NCBI GenBank assembly: GCA_003049465.1 | Contig: PYSS01000136.1 | Span: forward strand, 31,022 to 95,021 | From: Magnaporthiopsis rhizophila | Taxonomy: Eukaryota; Ascomycota; Sordariomycetes; Magnaporthales; Magnaporthaceae | Direction: 5' to 3' | Length of the DNA: 64,000 nt | Shown: piece by piece, positions 1-12,682 of the stretch | Numbering within the stretch: the first letter of the stretch is position 1 | Layout of the letters: each line of letters starts with the position of its first letter | The notes under the pieces: model-generated | What the model saw: the letters and a program-made list of their open reading frames with translations, nothing else | What the model was told of the DNA's origin: nothing | Databases searched by the model: none | Made by a program: the position numbers and the translations under genes

Positions 1-30
1 CGCCCAAAGCACCAACGGGCAGTCCGTCCC

Positions 31-1845
31 ATGAATCCCCACACGCTCCATCGCCCTCGCTGTCCATCATGGCCGTTCATACCTCCAGTAGGACGACGAC
101 GAGCAAACGTGCTTGAAGACGCTGGTGGCGACATCCACGGGCCCATGCCCGGATTTATCCGCAAATACTTTGACCAGTTCGTTTCACACTCTCCTTTGGC
201 AGCCGCCGAGAGCCAACCGCCTCTGTCGCCCGACTCCTTCGCGGAAAAGTTCTCGATTCTCTCCCAAGACGAGCTGCCCGGTGCTCGAGGCACCTGGCAC
301 ACAGCCGGCGCTGCCCAAGTTGGGAACGGGACGACGCATCTCCTCACGCGCTCGCCCAAAGCGTTCGATCCACTTGCAAAGCACTCCTGATGAGAGGTGC
401 AGGTCGTCGGCCGGGTGTGTCGAGAATCGTCTTGCACCTCTTCGTATCAAGCGGGCCTTCTCGAGCTCTGCGGGCACGCTCGCAAGGTCTTTGCCAGCCA
501 GCCCGCGACGAGGCACTTCCTGCACGGCTTCTACATCCACGAGTCGGTGGTGGAGTTCTGGGTGTTTGACCGCTCCGGCCTCTACAGCTTCGAGGCGCTT
601 GAGCTGGGCGAGGACGATGATGCGCGGATCACGTCCATCCTGCGCAGCTACCGTCTGATGACGGACTAATAGCGACGTCGTGAAGCAAGACGATGGTGGC
701 CGCTTCATCACGCTGGAAAACAGTTCTCTGTCGTGCCTTACGAGATTATATCTGCAAGACGAGCCCGTCAGTCTGAGACACGCTCTCGTGGGTGTGAGCA
801 CCGTCTGCTACAAGGCCAGGCCTCCGGATTCGGACCGATGGGACTACGTCGTCAAGTTCAAGTGGCGGTGGCGCGCGCAGCCGGCGGGAGGACGAGGTCC
901 TGCTGCTGGCCGGGGAGAAGCGCGTTTCGAACGTGGTTTCTCTGGTCTACTACAAGGAGTTTGTGAGCACGGCAGATCTGAGGAGCGGCTTGCGATGGGG
1001 CCCGTACCGAAGGCTGGTGACCGCGGTCGAGCCGAGTCCCGCGCCTCAAGACCCCAGTGTCGACAAGGAGCAGCGCGAACATCCCCCCGCAGCACAAGGG
1101 CATTGCCGCTGCAACCGAGGAAACTGAGATGAGCCTCCGGAACCATATCTTGACATGCATCGTCCTGTCGCCGGCCGGCAGACCCCTCTACACGTTCGAG
1201 ACGGTGCTAGAGCTCCTGCAGGTGTTCCGCGATGCCGTGACGGGCCATCGGTCGCTCCTGCAAAGCGCCGGCCTCCTGCACCAGGACGTGTCCATGGGCA
1301 ACGTCGTCATCGTTGACCATCTAGCAGACTCAGACCAAGCTTCAGATGCACCAAGGGGAATCCTGATCGATCTCGACTCGGCTGCGCGCATCGCCGACCT
1401 GCCCCAGAAACCAGGCGAAATCGTCGGCACGCGCCCGTTCATGGCCATCGGCGTCCTGCAGGGCATGCCGCATACGTACCGGCACGACCTCGAGGCGTTC
1501 CTCTACCTTTTTCTCTATACCGTCATCTCGAATCGATCCGAATGTCCCCCGCCGGCGAGCAGGCTCCGGGAATGGGGTAGGAGCGACGTTGTCTTTGATG
1601 ACCTCGCGGCTGTCAAGATGTCGGATATGCAGGAAGATGGCTTCGCAAGCATCTTGGACGAGTTTCCGCCCGAGTTTGACTCGCTGAGATCGGTGGCTGC
1701 ATCGATGCGGCAGATCTTGTTCGCGCCGGATGTGGATGGAAGTCTCTGGACCGGAACGGACAGCTCGCCGGCCGCGGTGGACAAACTATGCGATGGGATG
1801 ATCGGAGTCCTAGAATCGGGCATTTCTTCGGTATTAGGCGTATAA
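31..1845 (+). pseudogene. FunK1-family protein kinase relic, frameshifted
   Basis: FunK1 is a fungal-specific protein kinase-like family common in Pezizomycotina and Agaricomycetes. Its features appear in the expected order but in different frames. An N-terminal segment with IHGPMPGFIRKYF (31-390, frame 1) ends at a stop. The next block continues in frame 1 (391-669, HGFYIHESVVEFWVFDRSG). The glycine/lysine-lobe block then moves to frame 2 (about 680-870, WDYVVKFKWRW). A third block (about 880-1010, VVSLVYYKEF) is in frame 3. The catalytic half returns to frame 1 (about 1130-1845) with LLHQDVSMGN as catalytic loop, ILIDLDSA as DFG-equivalent, and MPHTYRHDLEAFLYLF, a FunK1 hallmark. The frame changes show no splice sites that would explain them, so I read this as a decayed gene or, less likely, several sequencing errors. 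The catalytic half alone (1057-1845) is still open and could be expressed as a truncated protein. The family call is strong; non-functionality is inferred. Confidence 0.8.
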
Positions 1846-2259
1846 AAAGGGCCATAGGAGAAGACACAGCCGCTTCCCGCTTGAATCCCGACCAGGGACA
1901 ACTGAATGCGCCGGGGCCTGAACGACGGCCTATCGGAAGATTGGAGCTTTAATTCTGGACCGACTCCGCACGGGGCCCAGGAAGAGCGGAAACAAAAAGA
2001 AAACGGCACAAAAGGCACCTTGACTAAAACAACCTAGGTTAATCAGTCGAGAATGGAAGAGCAAATTGACCAAGAAAAAGTTCTATGCTCTATATATGGT
2101 AGATCTTGTGTCTAAGTTCACCCAAATATCTAGATAGAATAAGAAAAAAAAAAAGACAGAAAACCTCCAAGTAAATGGTATGGGAATAAAACACGAAAGA
2201 AATCGACAGAAGGAAATTCATCACAAGGCCCAGGCAGGCATGTCTACAGCATCGCCTGC
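1846..2259. other. Intergenic, convergent 3' ends
   Basis: This short A-rich spacer lies between the FunK1 relic and the 3' end of the ABC transporter on the opposite strand. It contains an A-run near 2144-2155, consistent with 3' flanking DNA. No coding sequence or RNA gene was recognised. Confidence 0.6.
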
Positions 2260-5200
2260 TTACTTGGGCACCGCCCCGTACTCAGCAACGGCCCTGGCGC
2301 CCTCGCGCGGGTTCCTGCCGACAGCGTGGCCAATCTTCTCGTGCCCATCGCCGCCGTCCTCGTAGCCCTCCTCGCGCACGTTGTGCCTCCCCACAATGGT
2401 CAGGAAGACCTGGTCGAGCGTGGTGGGGCTGACGCTGTAGTGCTGGATCCCCAGCGCCGTCTTCTGCTCCTCGAGCATGACCACGAGCTGCCCGATGGCG
2501 CTCTGCGAGCCAGCTGCCGACGACGCGGGAGCCTCGCTCGCGCTCCTGATCTCGTCCGTGATGTCCGCCATGTCCCCGTTGCCGTCGACCGTCGCGGGGG
2601 GCTTGCCGGCCTCGGCCCAGGGGTTGGGAACCCCGTCGTGGGCTGCAGTCTTCTCGCCGGCAGGGATTTGGGATGCGGGAACCGAGAAGCGCATCTGGCC
2701 GTGGTACGACTTTGGCTCGACTTCGGCGCCCGGCAGGGTCTGCGCGATCCAGTTCCGGATGTGCGCCACATGCTCGGGGCTCGTGTGTGGTGCGCCCTTG
2801 CAGACGATGTGAACGTGCAGCAGGTTGCCGAACCGTTGCCTGAGATCGTCGGCCGAGCCCATGGCGAGCATGCGACGGGCAAGGATACCTGCCCGCCCTG
2901 CTAGTGCGTCCGCCTCCTCCATCGAGTGTGTGGTCAGGAGAATGGATCGGCCGGGGGCGGTGGCAGCGAGTGTGCGCCACATGATACGCTTCGCGGCGGC
3001 GTCGAGACCCGAAGACGGCTCATCGAGCAGCACGACCGAGGGGTTGCCCATGAGCGCGATGCCCAGAGACAGCTTTCGCTTGTTGCCACCCGAAAGAGCA
3101 AGGGCCTGGCGGTCGCGGAAGCTCTCAAGTCCGACGGCCTTGATGACAGCCTCAACGTTGTGGTCCACATCAGGAATACCTCGCACGCGGGCGTAGAACC
3201 GCAGGTGCTCAAGAACCGTCATGGTGTCCACAGCGTCGAACTGGGGACACACTCCCAGGTTCGCGCGCGCCGCGGCCAGCCTACGCGTGACTGACACTCC
3301 TTCCACAAACACGTCACCACCTGCAGAACGGTCGGGTTGGATGTCGCCGCGGATCATGGAGATAGTAGTGGACTTTCCGGCACCGTTAGGTCCCAGGAGT
3401 GCAAAGACCTCACCCCGCTTGATGCCGAAGGTGACGTTGTCCACAGCAGTGTTCTTGCCGAATGTCTTCGTTAGATGCACGACCTGCAGGCCGTCATTGC
3501 CCGTGTCGATGGGCTCTTTCCCGCGCCCAGCGTCCTTTGCTCCAGCAGCACCCGACGTGATGCGTGCGAGCTCGGCCGCCACCTCCTCGTCGGGAGCCTC
3601 GGTCGGGGTCGTCCCCGCCGCTGGCGCCTTTTTGCGCGAGAAGATGCGCTGGAAGGTGGACTTGATGGTGCCGCTGTCGATCCAGAGAAGGAGCAGGAAG
3701 TACAGGATCGGCTGAAGAACGAGGTACAGGATCGGACCGCCGTAGTACTTCATGCCGGCCGGGTTGTCCGTCAACCTCTGGTCGTCGCAGGCGGCTGAAA
3801 AGAGGTTCAGCGTGACAAAGAACGCCTTGACAACGGAGCCGATGGGGAAAACAGCACTAAGAACATAGTGGCCGATCTCCAGCGTCTGGTCTACCTTGTT
3901 CACAGGGGCGAACGTGAGAATGCTCATGTATGCTAAAAGAAGAAGTAAAGGGTTAGTTTCATAGTTCTTCACCTTGTCTGAAACGTGCAAGGAGTCTTTG
4001 ACTTACCAATCAAGTACCCGAGGAAGCCAATAACCGAGAAGCCCGCAGTGAAGGCGTATGCCGACAGCTGGTTCTTGGCAAAGATGGAGATAATATAGGC
4101 CAGCAAGATGGAGGAGAGGCCGTAGAGGACCAGGATGGGGAAGATGTAGCCAAGATAGAACCAAACGCTGGAGAGGGCGACAAAGAGAATGACGGCCAGG
4201 GCCGACGAGGCGAGCACAATCGAGAAGTCGAAGCCGACGTAGGCGATCCAGAGCGGGAACTGACGGACACCGTTGGAGTACTGGAGGCCACGGACCTGTC
4301 GACGGCGCTCGAGGTTGGGATAGAGGGAGAAGAAGCCCGGGTAGGCAGCCAAGGCGAGACAGACATAAACGAGCATCTGGAGCGAGTTGCCAGCATCGGG
4401 CGACCAGGGAATGTCAAAGGGCGTGTAGGTCGCTGCAAGGGTCTGGTTGGTGGTTAGCGAGTTTAGTAGGTTCTGCCCGAAGAAAGCGTTGACGGCCTCG
4501 GGGATGACATTGTACGCGAGCGTCGGCACACTGCCCGAATCGCCAAGCCACAGGCCCGCGGGCGTGATATTCTTGCGCTGGTCGGTGATGCGCCGGTTGA
4601 ACTCGTCCAGCGTGTCGACGAGCGAGATGTTTCGCGCGAGTCCGATCAAGCCGGTGCTGTTGCCACTGCCGCCGCCCGTTCCGGCCACCATCGGGCCGAA
4701 AACGGATAGGAGCGTCTGGGCCGAGAACTTGGATGCCGGGCCGGCGACCAGGTGGAGGTTCTTCACATCGTTGAAAAGGTTGCGAGTCCGTCTCCTTCCC
4801 GCGAAGGTTTCCGGAGCGCAGCCGACGGGCTTTTGACCTCGGATAAAGAGCGTCACCAAACCGGCCGCGAGGACGGGGATGGCAAAGGCGGCCACAGATG
4901 GGAACCAGTTGTGCTTGAAGATAATGCATCGTTTCACGAACAGCACCATGGCCTGCTTGACGATGCCAACCCTTTGCCCCGAAAGGAGCTCCATGCCCTT
5001 TTCGTCTGGCTGCTCCACAGGCGACGCGGCCAGGATGCCGTCAGGAGCTCCTTGATCCTTGCTGCTAGGAAGCGATGATTCGCCCTTGATCTCTTCAGCA
5101 AGCTGCAGGAAGACGTCTTCGATGGTTGGGCCAGAGAAGCGGTAGTCGCGGATGCCGTGTGCCTCGAGGGTGCGGATGACATCGGCGGCGAGGGCCGACG

Positions 5201-7514
5201 AGGGGGCGATGTAGCTGACGATGTCGAAGGCCACCTTCTTGACCACACCTTCCACCACGGGGCCGTCGCGGAGGGTCGAAGTCTTGAGGAAATGGATGCG
5301 GTAGCCACCGCCCAGTCGGTCCTTGAGCTCAACCGATGATCCTTCGGCACGGAGGGTGCCCTTGGAAAGCACGGCGATGTGGTCGGCGAGGAGGTCGGCT
5401 TCGTCCAGGAAGTGCGTCGTCAGGATCATGGTGCGCTTGCCGCGTTCGGCAAGGAGAATGTCCCAGATCTTCCTCCTGCTCAGCGGGTCGAGCCCGCTGC
5501 TGACCTCGTCGACGCAGCAGACGGCGCTGCCTCCCGTAAGCATCATGGCGAGCTGCAGCTTGCGCTTCTGGCCGCCCGAGAGCGTGCTCGAATGAGCCCT
5601 TATCTTCTTGGCCAGGTCGACGGCGAAGACGAGGTCCGTAAGTTCCTGCCTGGTGGACACCTTATTGGGGGACTTGAGCCGGTTGAAGATCTTGACGTGC
5701 TCCAAGACAGTTACCTCGTCCCAGAGGACGTTCTTCTGAGGCGCAATTCCGAGGCCGCCGGTCCCGTCGATGGTGATCTTGCCGCTTGTAAGCTTCCCAA
5801 TGCCGGCAATAGAATCGAGCGTGGTACTCTTTCCGGAACCGTTGGCACCTAGAAGAGCCAGGATCTGTCCGCGGCCGGCGCTGAGAGTGAGTCCGTCGAC
5901 GGCTCGCACGGGATCCTTGGGCTTGGAGATGAAGGAGAACATGCGCCTGATGAATCCGGGGGCGTAGATCTTTGTGAACCCATCAAGCTGGACTGCGGGC
6001 GTATTGGCGTTGTCCTGGTTGTACACGATGGTGCGCCCCTGGGTGCCGGTCCCGTAGAGATAGCGCTCGATGAAGGCGCCCAGGATGGGATAGAGAACGG
6101 TCTGGAGGCCAAGGAATACCCAAAGCCAGATGGCGGGCATGTCCCAGGCACTTCCCGGCGGAACGGCGAGGAGGTCCAAAGGCCACTTTTGGCGCTCCCA
6201 GCGGGCGGTGTTGGTGATAAAGTAGACATAGTTGCACGGGGCAAAGAAAAGACTGAGAACAGCGACGGCGCCGGTGCTGGGGTACGAGATTGCCTGCGCC
6301 AGGATGGCTAGGATGCAGAAGAGGAGTGTGATGGTGACGCCGCTGAGCTGGGCCTTCTTGAAGAAGGCGGCGCCCAGGATGGAGTTGGAGGCAAAGGCGA
6401 AGCCAGCGGTGAGATGGTAGAGAACAAACAAGAGAGCGCTGGTGTGGGGGAAGACGCCGGCCCGTGTGATGATGCAGCCGAGGATCCATCCTGGGGCATA
6501 AATGACGGAAAAGGCGGCGTGGTACGAGAACAGACGAGCGGCTTGGGAGAGCCAGGGGTGCCTGCTGGCCATCATCGACTCGATCAGGGTGGACATTCCA
6601 ATCTCGCGCTCAGTGGCCATGAAGCCCGTGAGGTGGTACGAGATGCCGATCATGCCGGCGATGAAGGCGACGCCCATGAAGTTGGTGACGGCGGACTGGT
6701 AGTTGATGCGAATCTGCTCGTTGCGCTCCTCGTTGGTGAGTTCGGTGAAGAAGTACTCATCGGTCTTGGATGGCAGTGGGGCCTGATTCGAGCTCGCGTT
6801 GAGGCCGGTGATGGCGGCGTCGACGGCGCGCTGGAAGGGCAGAACAAAAACTTGGGCGTCATTGTCGTCCTCGTCTACGTCATACCTGGCGCCGCTGCCG
6901 ATACTGCCGTCGAGACGGATAGTGTAATTCCAGAATCCGCCGTTGCCTTCCGAGGGCGAGCCTCGGAAGACGACGGCACCGTAGCAGCCGGAGACAGCGT
7001 AGAGGTTGGAGCGGCAGACGGTGCCGAGCTCGTTCTCATCGGACAGGCGCTTGACAGTCTTGCCGGCACCCTCAACCTGGCTTGTCAGATTGGCTATGAC
7101 ACGCGAGATATCGCCATCACGGAAGCCCGAATCGACAAAGGCAACAGTGGACCTGCCTGAGCGGGAGCCTAAGTCCAGGGCATCGGCAAACCCCCTGATG
7201 GCTCGCGGGCTGGTGATGCCATTTTTGGCGGGTGGAACAAACAACCGCTGGGGTTCGGTCAAGGTCAGCTCGCAGTTTCGTGAAGGACATGGACATGGCC
7301 AGAGGTTTACTTACTTGAGCAAAGGTGAGGAAAGCAGTGATGATAATGGGCAAGATGAGGGCCCGGAGTATCGTTGCCAGTGGATGTCTCCAGAAGATGA
7401 TGCTGGCAGGCCTGTCAGTGCCTACACAGCGGGAGTCTAAAGGAGAAGATGAGGACAATGAACTCACAGTAAATTCTTGTTGAACAGAGTTAACGTTTGG
7501 CGGATGAACGCCAT
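2260..7514 (-). CDS. ABC-A subfamily full-size transporter
   Basis: Model of four exons: 7514-7468, 7411-7315, 7247-4007 and 3932-2260, giving about 1685 residues. The introns are 56, 67 and 74 bp; the last two have clear GTAAGT donors. The acceptor of intron 1 is the least certain junction. The protein has the (TMD-NBD)2 layout of ABCA lipid/sterol-type exporters. There is a first helix (ALILPIIITAFLTF) and a large loop to about residue 240. A membrane block (about 240-410) precedes NBD1, which has Walker A GANGSGKST near 514, signature LSGGQ near 604 and Walker B CCVDE near 627. A second membrane block precedes NBD2, with GPNGAGKST near 1307, LSGGN near 1406 and VVLLDEP near 1429. Both Walker B glutamates and H-loop histidines are present, so both sites look catalytically competent. 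Expected role is ATP-driven movement of lipids or lipophilic compounds across a membrane; the substrate cannot be read from sequence. The start ATG precedes a KKNLL-type motif usual for fungal ABC-A N-termini. Confidence 0.93.
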
Positions 7515-8869
7515 GATGGCTGCTGGTCGGGGTCGGCCGCTAGAGCAGCGGCGCGACGGGCGGCTTCAGCGCGTGCGCCAGTCGTGCAATCGAACCGAAC
7601 CGTTGGTCGGTGCGTTGGATCTGAGGTCAACGGTAGACGTGGTTGACGGCCAGATCCGATGTATCAGATGGCCAGTGGGGATTCAGAGCAGGCCTGATGC
7701 GGCAGAACTTTCTTTGTTTTCGTCAGGTTATCCCAGACTCAACAATATTCTAGAAACCATTCCCAGAGCCGTCGTCCGAACGAGAAGTGAGATATGCAGG
7801 AAGAAGAAAAAGAACCCTAGGAGGTGGTGCGGCTGAGGCTCGTCCGAAAGGGGATTATGCTGACGCGTTCCAAAAGTTCAAAATTGAGAAGTCGAAAAAA
7901 GTCGCCGACCAACACGAAGAGCGCGGGCACGACGGGAGTCGGGCGAAACAAATAGCGTCCCCCAAAGCCAGCCAGGCAACGCAGCAGGATCCGCGAATGC
8001 CAATCGATTACTCCGTGATCCTCGACGCCAGCAAGCAAACGGACGAAAGGGCAGGTGGTGCAGCGATTGGGGCTGAGCAAGGCGCTCGCTGCAGTGGCCA
8101 CGGGATTTGGGGTTCGTCGAGGGAGCGAGTTTGGGCCAAGACAAAGCCGCATTCCCTCGCAGCAGTAAGCAGCTTCTATTCTAGTCCGTAATCCGGGCTG
8201 GCGGCTTGAGCACGGTTTCTGGGCGCCGCGGGCGAAACGGGGCGCTTGTGCGGGAGGCAGGGGTCGTGATAGGTCGGCGATGGGGGTGCCTGCCACGGTT
8301 GAGGCATAGCGCGCAATGACCTCGCTGGCACGAATGACGGGGCTTCGGAGGAAGCCTGGACTCCGAGCGGCGTGGGGTACCAGGCACTGTACCAAGATGG
8401 ACCTTTCTCCCGCTTTGTTTAGGACGTTTGCTTCCAGTCGTATTCGCCGTATTTCCCAAGCCTAATGCACCGTGCACACACTGGCAGAATCACCATCAAA
8501 TTGATGCCGCTAATGACGGCTGCTGACTCTTGTCAGAGGCGGGCGAATATCCAATGCTCCTTCCTTATCTTGCTGTTGCTCCTACCTAGAATAAAATGAT
8601 CTGGATCCAGTACTTGGCAACGAGATTAGATTCAACCGTGAGGAGGCACAACCTAAGTGTCCAGGGCGCGGCGTAGGCTCCATGCAGCTTTTGCAGTAAG
8701 CAGCGAGGCGGTGTCTGCCCAGCTCATTTCCGACCATTCATGTTTTTGGTGGCCCATCCGCAGCCCTTGCAAGCCACTTTGACATTTCATTCCTGCTGTC
8801 GTCACCAAACGCCAAAGCTGGACGTACATGTCCAATCCACGACAGAGACAGTCAGCCAGCCGAGCCGGC
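7515..8869. other. Intergenic, upstream of ABC transporter
   Basis: About 1.35 kb between the ABC-A start codon and the 3' end of the F-box gene. It should hold the ABC promoter. Open frames here are short, and none shows a family motif. I see no RNA gene or mobile element. Confidence 0.5.
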
Positions 8870-10795
8870 TTACATGCTGCCGAGAATCATCTCCTGCGAT
8901 AGGAATCCGACCCCGCCCCTGCCTCTGATAGGGCGGTTCCTGGCCACCGCCGACGGGGACTCCCACCTGTCACTGCCGCCGTATATCAGGGTCGCGAAGA
9001 AGGCGCCGATGGCGCCCGTGTTGAGGTAGACGTACCCCAGCTCGAAGATGCCGTTGCGCGTCCTCTCCAGCCCATGACCCCACGTCCGTCCGCGCCGCGC
9101 CACCGCGCACTGCCGCCCGTTGCCGCTGTCGTTGGGACACCACAGAAGGTTGCACGCTAGCGGGTCCCGCTCCTCTGCATCTTCCTCGTCATCGTTGCCC
9201 TTGCCCTTGCCCTGCCCGTCGCCGCGGCAGCTAAAGTCGACAAGCCGCAGCCAGCGCGGGTCCAAAGGGCCGTCGACGCCCCAGTCGGGCGTCGTGCTGA
9301 CCAGCCGCAGGATCCGTGACATCCTCGGGTTGGAGACCCACCAGTACTCGGACAGGCACTCATTGCACGACGTCCCGTGCCGGGTCGGCCGGTGCCTCGC
9401 GCGGCTGGGGCGCTGGTGATACCACGGCGTCGTGGTGCCAGAAGACTCATCGTCGTCGGACGGGTCCGGGCCCCAGGGAAGATATGGGTCCATGGTGTCA
9501 CAGAATATCGACTCCTTGCCGCAGGTCTGGATGTAGTGGCACATGCAGCACCCGGCGTTGGGCTCCTTGTGCTGGTGATGCACCTGGACCTTGCCGCGAC
9601 CGATGCACGCGCATACGTTGGGGTCGAAGGAGCGTCGGACCACCTCGTCGAAGGTTACGTGTGGGCAGGTTGTGATGGTCTCGTGGACACCCATTCCCTC
9701 CAGCATCCGCAGGAGCTCCTCGACGCTCGCCGGCCGCGACTTGAAGTAGAAGGGCGCCGACGTGCGCCGGACGAGCACGCTCGCCACCGCGTCCTTCTCC
9801 TCGCGCGCCTTCGGGTCCGCCTTCCACCCGAACGCGCTCCCTCGCGGTGGCGGCTCCACGATCACCTCCGGATACTCCCCCCACACTCGCGAGGTGTCTT
9901 CTCCAAGACTCTTCCACCGCAGTCGCTGGTACTCGGTCTTGTTCTCCCAGTCGTCGTCCTCGCCGTCCTTGGTCTCCTTGCTCTCCAGCTCGTCCTCGGC
10001 GACACGCCCGCCAAAGTCGTGTGACTTGTGCATGCACCGCAACGTGACCCGGCGATCCTCCCGACGCCGCTCCCTGGCTGCCGACCCCGCCTCGCTCTCG
10101 ACCTGATCCCAGCCGATCGTGACATGTTCGCACAGCCGAATCCGGCCCTCGCGACCGCGGCACATGCGACCCTCGGCCGGAGGGCGCCCAGCACGCATCC
10201 GCGCCGAGAAGAGCAGCGCTGGGTGGTGGCGGTCCCTGCGGTCCGACCGGCTGCAGCCGTCGCAGCGCAGGCCGCGCCGGATCGCGTTGATCACGGCCAG
10301 CGGCCGCTCCCAGCCGGACCTTACGTCGCGGCAGGATGCGCAGAGCAGGTCGCGCCGCAGGGCCTGGCCGATCAGGTCGCGTGCCGTCACAAAGTGCTGC
10401 TGCCACGGCGGCTCGGCCGCGCAGCCCCAGGCCGCCCGCCCGCCGATCAGCACGCTGCTGGCCCCGGCGCTACTGAACCCGCCGCCGCGAATGCCGCCGC
10501 CACTGCTACGACTGCCACTGCCCCCTCCGCCGGCCCTGCCGCCACTTGTGTCAACCTCCCAGGGCGCCGGTGCGTTGGCCGTCACGACGTCTGAGGCGAC
10601 GAGGCGTAGCCCGCGGCGGCAGCTCTGGCGGAAGCAGTAGAGGGCCGGAGCGTCGAGGGACTCCATGACATGCAGCAGCACCTCCTCGGGTACACGATAT
10701 AGGGGGCTGTTGATGGCGTTGATTTCGTGTGCCGTCACCCACGGGTCTTCGGGGATCGGGGCATGGTCGCTAGCGGGATCGGCGGGGGTGGACAT
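8870..10795 (-). CDS. F-box domain protein, cysteine-rich
   Basis: A single-exon frame of 641 residues. I chose the ATG at 10795 (MSTPADPAS...) because the family-like sequence begins there; upstream in-frame sequence (to 11188) is low-quality and hydrophobic. An F-box-like motif (LYRVPEEVLLHVMESLDAP...) lies at about residues 32-65. F-box proteins recruit substrates to SCF ubiquitin ligases via Skp1. After the F-box comes a Gly/Ser-rich linker. The rest contains several CxxC-type pairs (LLCASC, CDGC, CCMC, CNEC) that could bind metal. This arrangement is common in uncharacterised Pezizomycotina F-box proteins. The substrate is unknown, and the cysteine pairs may be structural. The F-box call is moderately secure; the E3-adaptor role follows from family knowledge only. 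Confidence 0.78.
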   Translation of the reverse strand: MSTPADPASDHAPIPEDPWVTAHEINAINSPLYRVPEEVLLHVMESLDAPALYCFRQSCRRGLRLVASDVVTANAPAPWEVDTSGGRAGGGGSGSRSSGGGIRGGGFSSAGASSVLIGGRAAWGCAAEPPWQQHFVTARDLIGQALRRDLLCASCRDVRSGWERPLAVINAIRRGLRCDGCSRSDRRDRHHPALLFSARMRAGRPPAEGRMCRGREGRIRLCEHVTIGWDQVESEAGSAARERRREDRRVTLRCMHKSHDFGGRVAEDELESKETKDGEDDDWENKTEYQRLRWKSLGEDTSRVWGEYPEVIVEPPPRGSAFGWKADPKAREEKDAVASVLVRRTSAPFYFKSRPASVEELLRMLEGMGVHETITTCPHVTFDEVVRRSFDPNVCACIGRGKVQVHHQHKEPNAGCCMCHYIQTCGKESIFCDTMDPYLPWGPDPSDDDESSGTTTPWYHQRPSRARHRPTRHGTSCNECLSEYWWVSNPRMSRILRLVSTTPDWGVDGPLDPRWLRLVDFSCRGDGQGKGKGNDDEEDAEERDPLACNLLWCPNDSGNGRQCAVARRGRTWGHGLERTRNGIFELGYVYLNTGAIGAFFATLIYGGSDRWESPSAVARNRPIRGRGGVGFLSQEMILGSM

Positions 10796-12682
10796 CGGAG
10801 CGGCGATCAACCCGTATGATCCTTTGCCGCTTCCTCTTGTCGTCGGCCGTGGTCCCCAGATATCGCCCTTGAGGAAGATGTTTATGATGCACCTTATTGG
10901 GCCCCATGTCGGAAACCGTCGGCCCGGGACCGATCTGTTTCTGCGCCTTTGTTCGAGGAGGTAGACGAAGGGGAAAAGGCAGATACGGACGAGGATGTGC
11001 GTGGAAGACACCAGGAAGCGATACCACTCCATGGCTTGGCTCAGCATCCCGCCGCCTCCGGCCCCGGCCCACAGCAACCTTGACCGCCACATACCAACGA
11101 GCCGCAGTTCGCTATCCCCGAGAAGGGCAGGAAGTATAGGAAGATTAAAGTATACTGTCGATAGAAAATGGAAGATGAACAAGCCCATAGCACCGCCTTT
11201 CCTGTGCCTTTGACAGAAAATCCGGAGTGCGTTGCTCGGAACGCCCAGGTTTCCTACGCCCTCTTTTTAAACCTCCAACCCGAGCAAACGTCACTAGCGA
11301 CCCGCACGCTCGTACTCGGTTCCCTGAAAAACAAAAGCAAGGCGAACAAAGTTCGGCGAGCGGAGCGGATGCTTAGTCTGGCGCTTGAAGATCTTGGATC
11401 TAGGCGGTCGGGTGAAGAGGTTTCTTTTTTTTTCCTTCTGGCCTGACGCTGCTGCGTCTGGCTAGCACCGTCTCCGTCTTAGCTCGTGGGGCCGAGCGAT
11501 GGCGCTTGCATCGGCATCGCAATGGAAGCCAAGAGATCCTCCTTACCTTAGAGGGTGCCTATGCCCGGGCTCTCGGTAAAAAGTGGCTTTTGTCCTTGTC
11601 GCGATGTAGATAGATACCTAGGTATCCCTGCCGATTTCGGACTTGATAGCACGCGAGCGACGTCACAGGGTTCCGTGCGTCAAAAAAGGCAGGCCGGGCC
11701 ATTCCCAAAATGGAGCAAGCCGCAACGACTTTTTTATTCCATTTTGAGTGAACAAAAAAAAAAATCATTTAATGCGGCGGCCAAGACACGGTCTGTTTCT
11801 TACAGGAGGCACGCGCGGTGGTTTTTGGTGTGTCTGTTCCCGTGGAGGATGTTTAGACTGTTTGTGTGAGAAAGAGGATGGTTCCCCCGGATTTTCCCAA
11901 ACCCAGCAGCAATTGGGTTATGATCCCACCTTCCCTCCATCCATCCATCCATCCATCACGGATTGCTGGTTTCCATCCCTTAGTCTTACCCGACCCCTCT
12001 TTCGGATGACGGCAACCCTCCACGTAGCATGGAACCCTGCATGTCCTGCATGCGCCACCACCCATCCACAAGGTTGAGTCCAGATTTGTGCTGCTCCTGT
12101 TCATCTTGGTCTTTGCGCGCCCCAGCCTCTAGTGTTTTGTTATTCAGCAGTCTAGGCCGCCCGAGACCGCGTCATGGATGACGCCCAGCCCGCTTTGCCC
12201 GTCGATCTGGGCCGTGCCCAGCCCAGTCGCGGCCGGGCACGATCTCGACCAACTAACCAGTCGTCCATCCGCCGGGCGTGCCATCCATCAAAGCGGTACC
12301 AAAACCCCGGGGGTCCGTACCGCGGGGCACAGACACACCCCTCTCATGTGCTGCGACGCTTCGACATGACATCAATGCATCTCGAATCTTCCCCTCACCT
12401 CCATCCATTTTCGACGCTCCGGTTTTCCTCTTCCGGTACAATACATGCAGGTTTGAATGCGGGCGATCAATGCCTTATTTTGCTCTTCCCGCATCCCGTC
12501 CCCTCCAAAACTTTTGTTTCCTATATTGCCATCACTCCTCGTCCGTCCTTCCCGTCCCATATCCGCGTGCATCGAAACCGTGAGCGGAAACCGTGGCAGC
12601 TGTGTGGTAGGCTGTCCGATTCGTCGGCTGAAGATGGGCGATCCGATCGCCAACAGATGAGAATCGCAGCTGTGGCTCCGCG
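10796..12682. other. Intergenic, no gene recognised
   Basis: About 1.9 kb upstream of the F-box gene. It includes a perfect 14-bp palindrome GATACCTAGGTATC at 11613-11626 and a (CCAT)5 microsatellite at 11937-11956. Frames such as 12174-12749 have no recognisable domain and biased composition, so I do not call them. Confidence 0.5.
11937..11956. repeat. (CCAT)5 microsatellite
   Basis: Five perfect CCAT units. Confidence 0.9.

Noticed and set aside
2282..2980. 232-codon alternative frame within the ABC transporter
   Set aside because: Shadow frame of the NBD2 exon; Arg/Pro-rich with no motifs.
10796..11188. N-terminal extension of the F-box protein by 131 codons
   Set aside because: The extension is hydrophobic and Arg-rich without family similarity, and the internal ATG at 10795 precedes typical F-box N-terminal sequence.
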